DNA from: Streptomyces hyaluromycini
Lineage (GTDB): Bacteria > Actinomycetota > Actinomycetes > Streptomycetales > Streptomycetaceae
Assembly: GCF_002217755.1 (NCBI RefSeq)
Contig: NZ_BCFL01000036.1
Location: 51,906-115,905, forward strand
DNA length: 64,000 nt
Reading direction: 5' to 3'
Positions 63,764 through 64,000 of the stretch are shown here, piece by piece (the first letter of the stretch is position 1; each line of letters begins with the position of its first letter). The position numbers and the translations under genes are program-made. Below the pieces are notes generated by a model. It had not been told where the DNA came from, ran no database searches, and saw nothing but the letters and a program-made list of their open reading frames with translations.

Positions 63764-63910
63764 CTACCCGCTCATGAACGGCTCGAAAGTGTGGCTGACG
63801 CACCAGGTGTCCAGCGCGACACCGGAGCACAGCCGGAGCCCCGGGTGCCCACGCAGCCGCCGATGTCGCGCCGGAGCGCCCAGAAGGAAAGCGTTTGCTC
63901 CCGAGGTCAT
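63764..63910 (-). CDS. Possible 48-residue peptide
   Basis: MTSGANAFLLGAPARHRRLR then GHPGLRLCSGVALDTWCVSH and TFEPFMSG, stop TAG. Two Cys, aromatic tail. No good ribosome site, and the frame extends further upstream, so it may be the end of a larger gene outside the window. Nothing else is visible from 63911 to 64000. Confidence 0.3.
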   Translation of the reverse strand: MTSGANAFLLGAPARHRRLRGHPGLRLCSGVALDTWCVSHTFEPFMSG

Positions 63911-64000
63911 GGTCGACGCACGTCCGTCTGGGGAAACAAGCTGAGCGACTCTGATGACAGCCAGAGCACCGGGTGGGGAGATTCAAATATCGCCATCATC

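Overview
The window is high-GC DNA with strong GC-ending codon bias, GTG starts, short translational overlaps and actinomycete protein families (Excalibur protein, TetR/ROK/MarR regulators, DUF6544, GH87, many IS relics). It most resembles an accessory region of a Streptomyces-type chromosome. Every call comes from reading the sequence; no database search was run.

Layout. (1) 1-9.5 kb: the end of a cytochrome P450, a small Excalibur-domain protein, a succinate-semialdehyde dehydrogenase behind a wrecked amino-acid permease gene with a divergent TetR regulator, an MFS transporter, a VOC protein, a sirtuin and a small membrane protein, separated by gene debris. (2) 9.5-30.4 kb: the dominant feature, a minus-strand cluster of eight genes (seven apparently intact) whose junctions mostly overlap by 4-8 bp. 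In transcription order it encodes a deletion-chimera of a DUF6603/Kelch protein, two tandem subtilisin-like (S8) proteins, an intact 1517-residue DUF6603-Kelch protein, a seven-repeat Kelch protein, and three very large or large proteins of unknown function (1064, 1738 and 592 residues). A perfect 10-bp hairpin closes it. None of these proteins has a visible signal peptide. This is the best candidate for an undescribed system. (3) 31-45 kb: a secreted GH87-type glucanase, a 5'-truncated voltage-gated channel, a Doc/Fic-like toxin-antitoxin pair, a methyltransferase, a SUMF1 protein, and a carbohydrate locus (GH3 beta-glucosidase plus type-B carboxylesterase) divergent from a ROK regulator, with two matching inverted operator-like sites between them. 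(4) 45-57.7 kb: a graveyard of frameshifted immunity-like (SMI1/KNR4) genes and broken transposases (ISL3, IS21 istB, IS5, IS982), with intact islands: MarR/tautomerase, SDR, GNAT, a deoxyribosyltransferase-like protein and a second P450. (5) 57.7-64 kb: a 179-bp foldback MITE-like element that also supplies the P450 stop codon, about 1.5 kb of strand-asymmetric G/T-rich DNA without a convincing gene, a DUF6544 protein, and an ABC exporter pair ending near a strong hairpin.

How genes work together. The clearest functional units are the 9.5-30.4 kb module (shared duplicated domains and tight coupling imply one assembly or pathway), the ROK-controlled GH3/esterase locus, the toxin-antitoxin pair, the MarR/tautomerase divergent pair and the ABC ATPase/permease pair. 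The many relics, nonsense codons and frameshifts show that the region between modules is decaying and prone to rearrangement.
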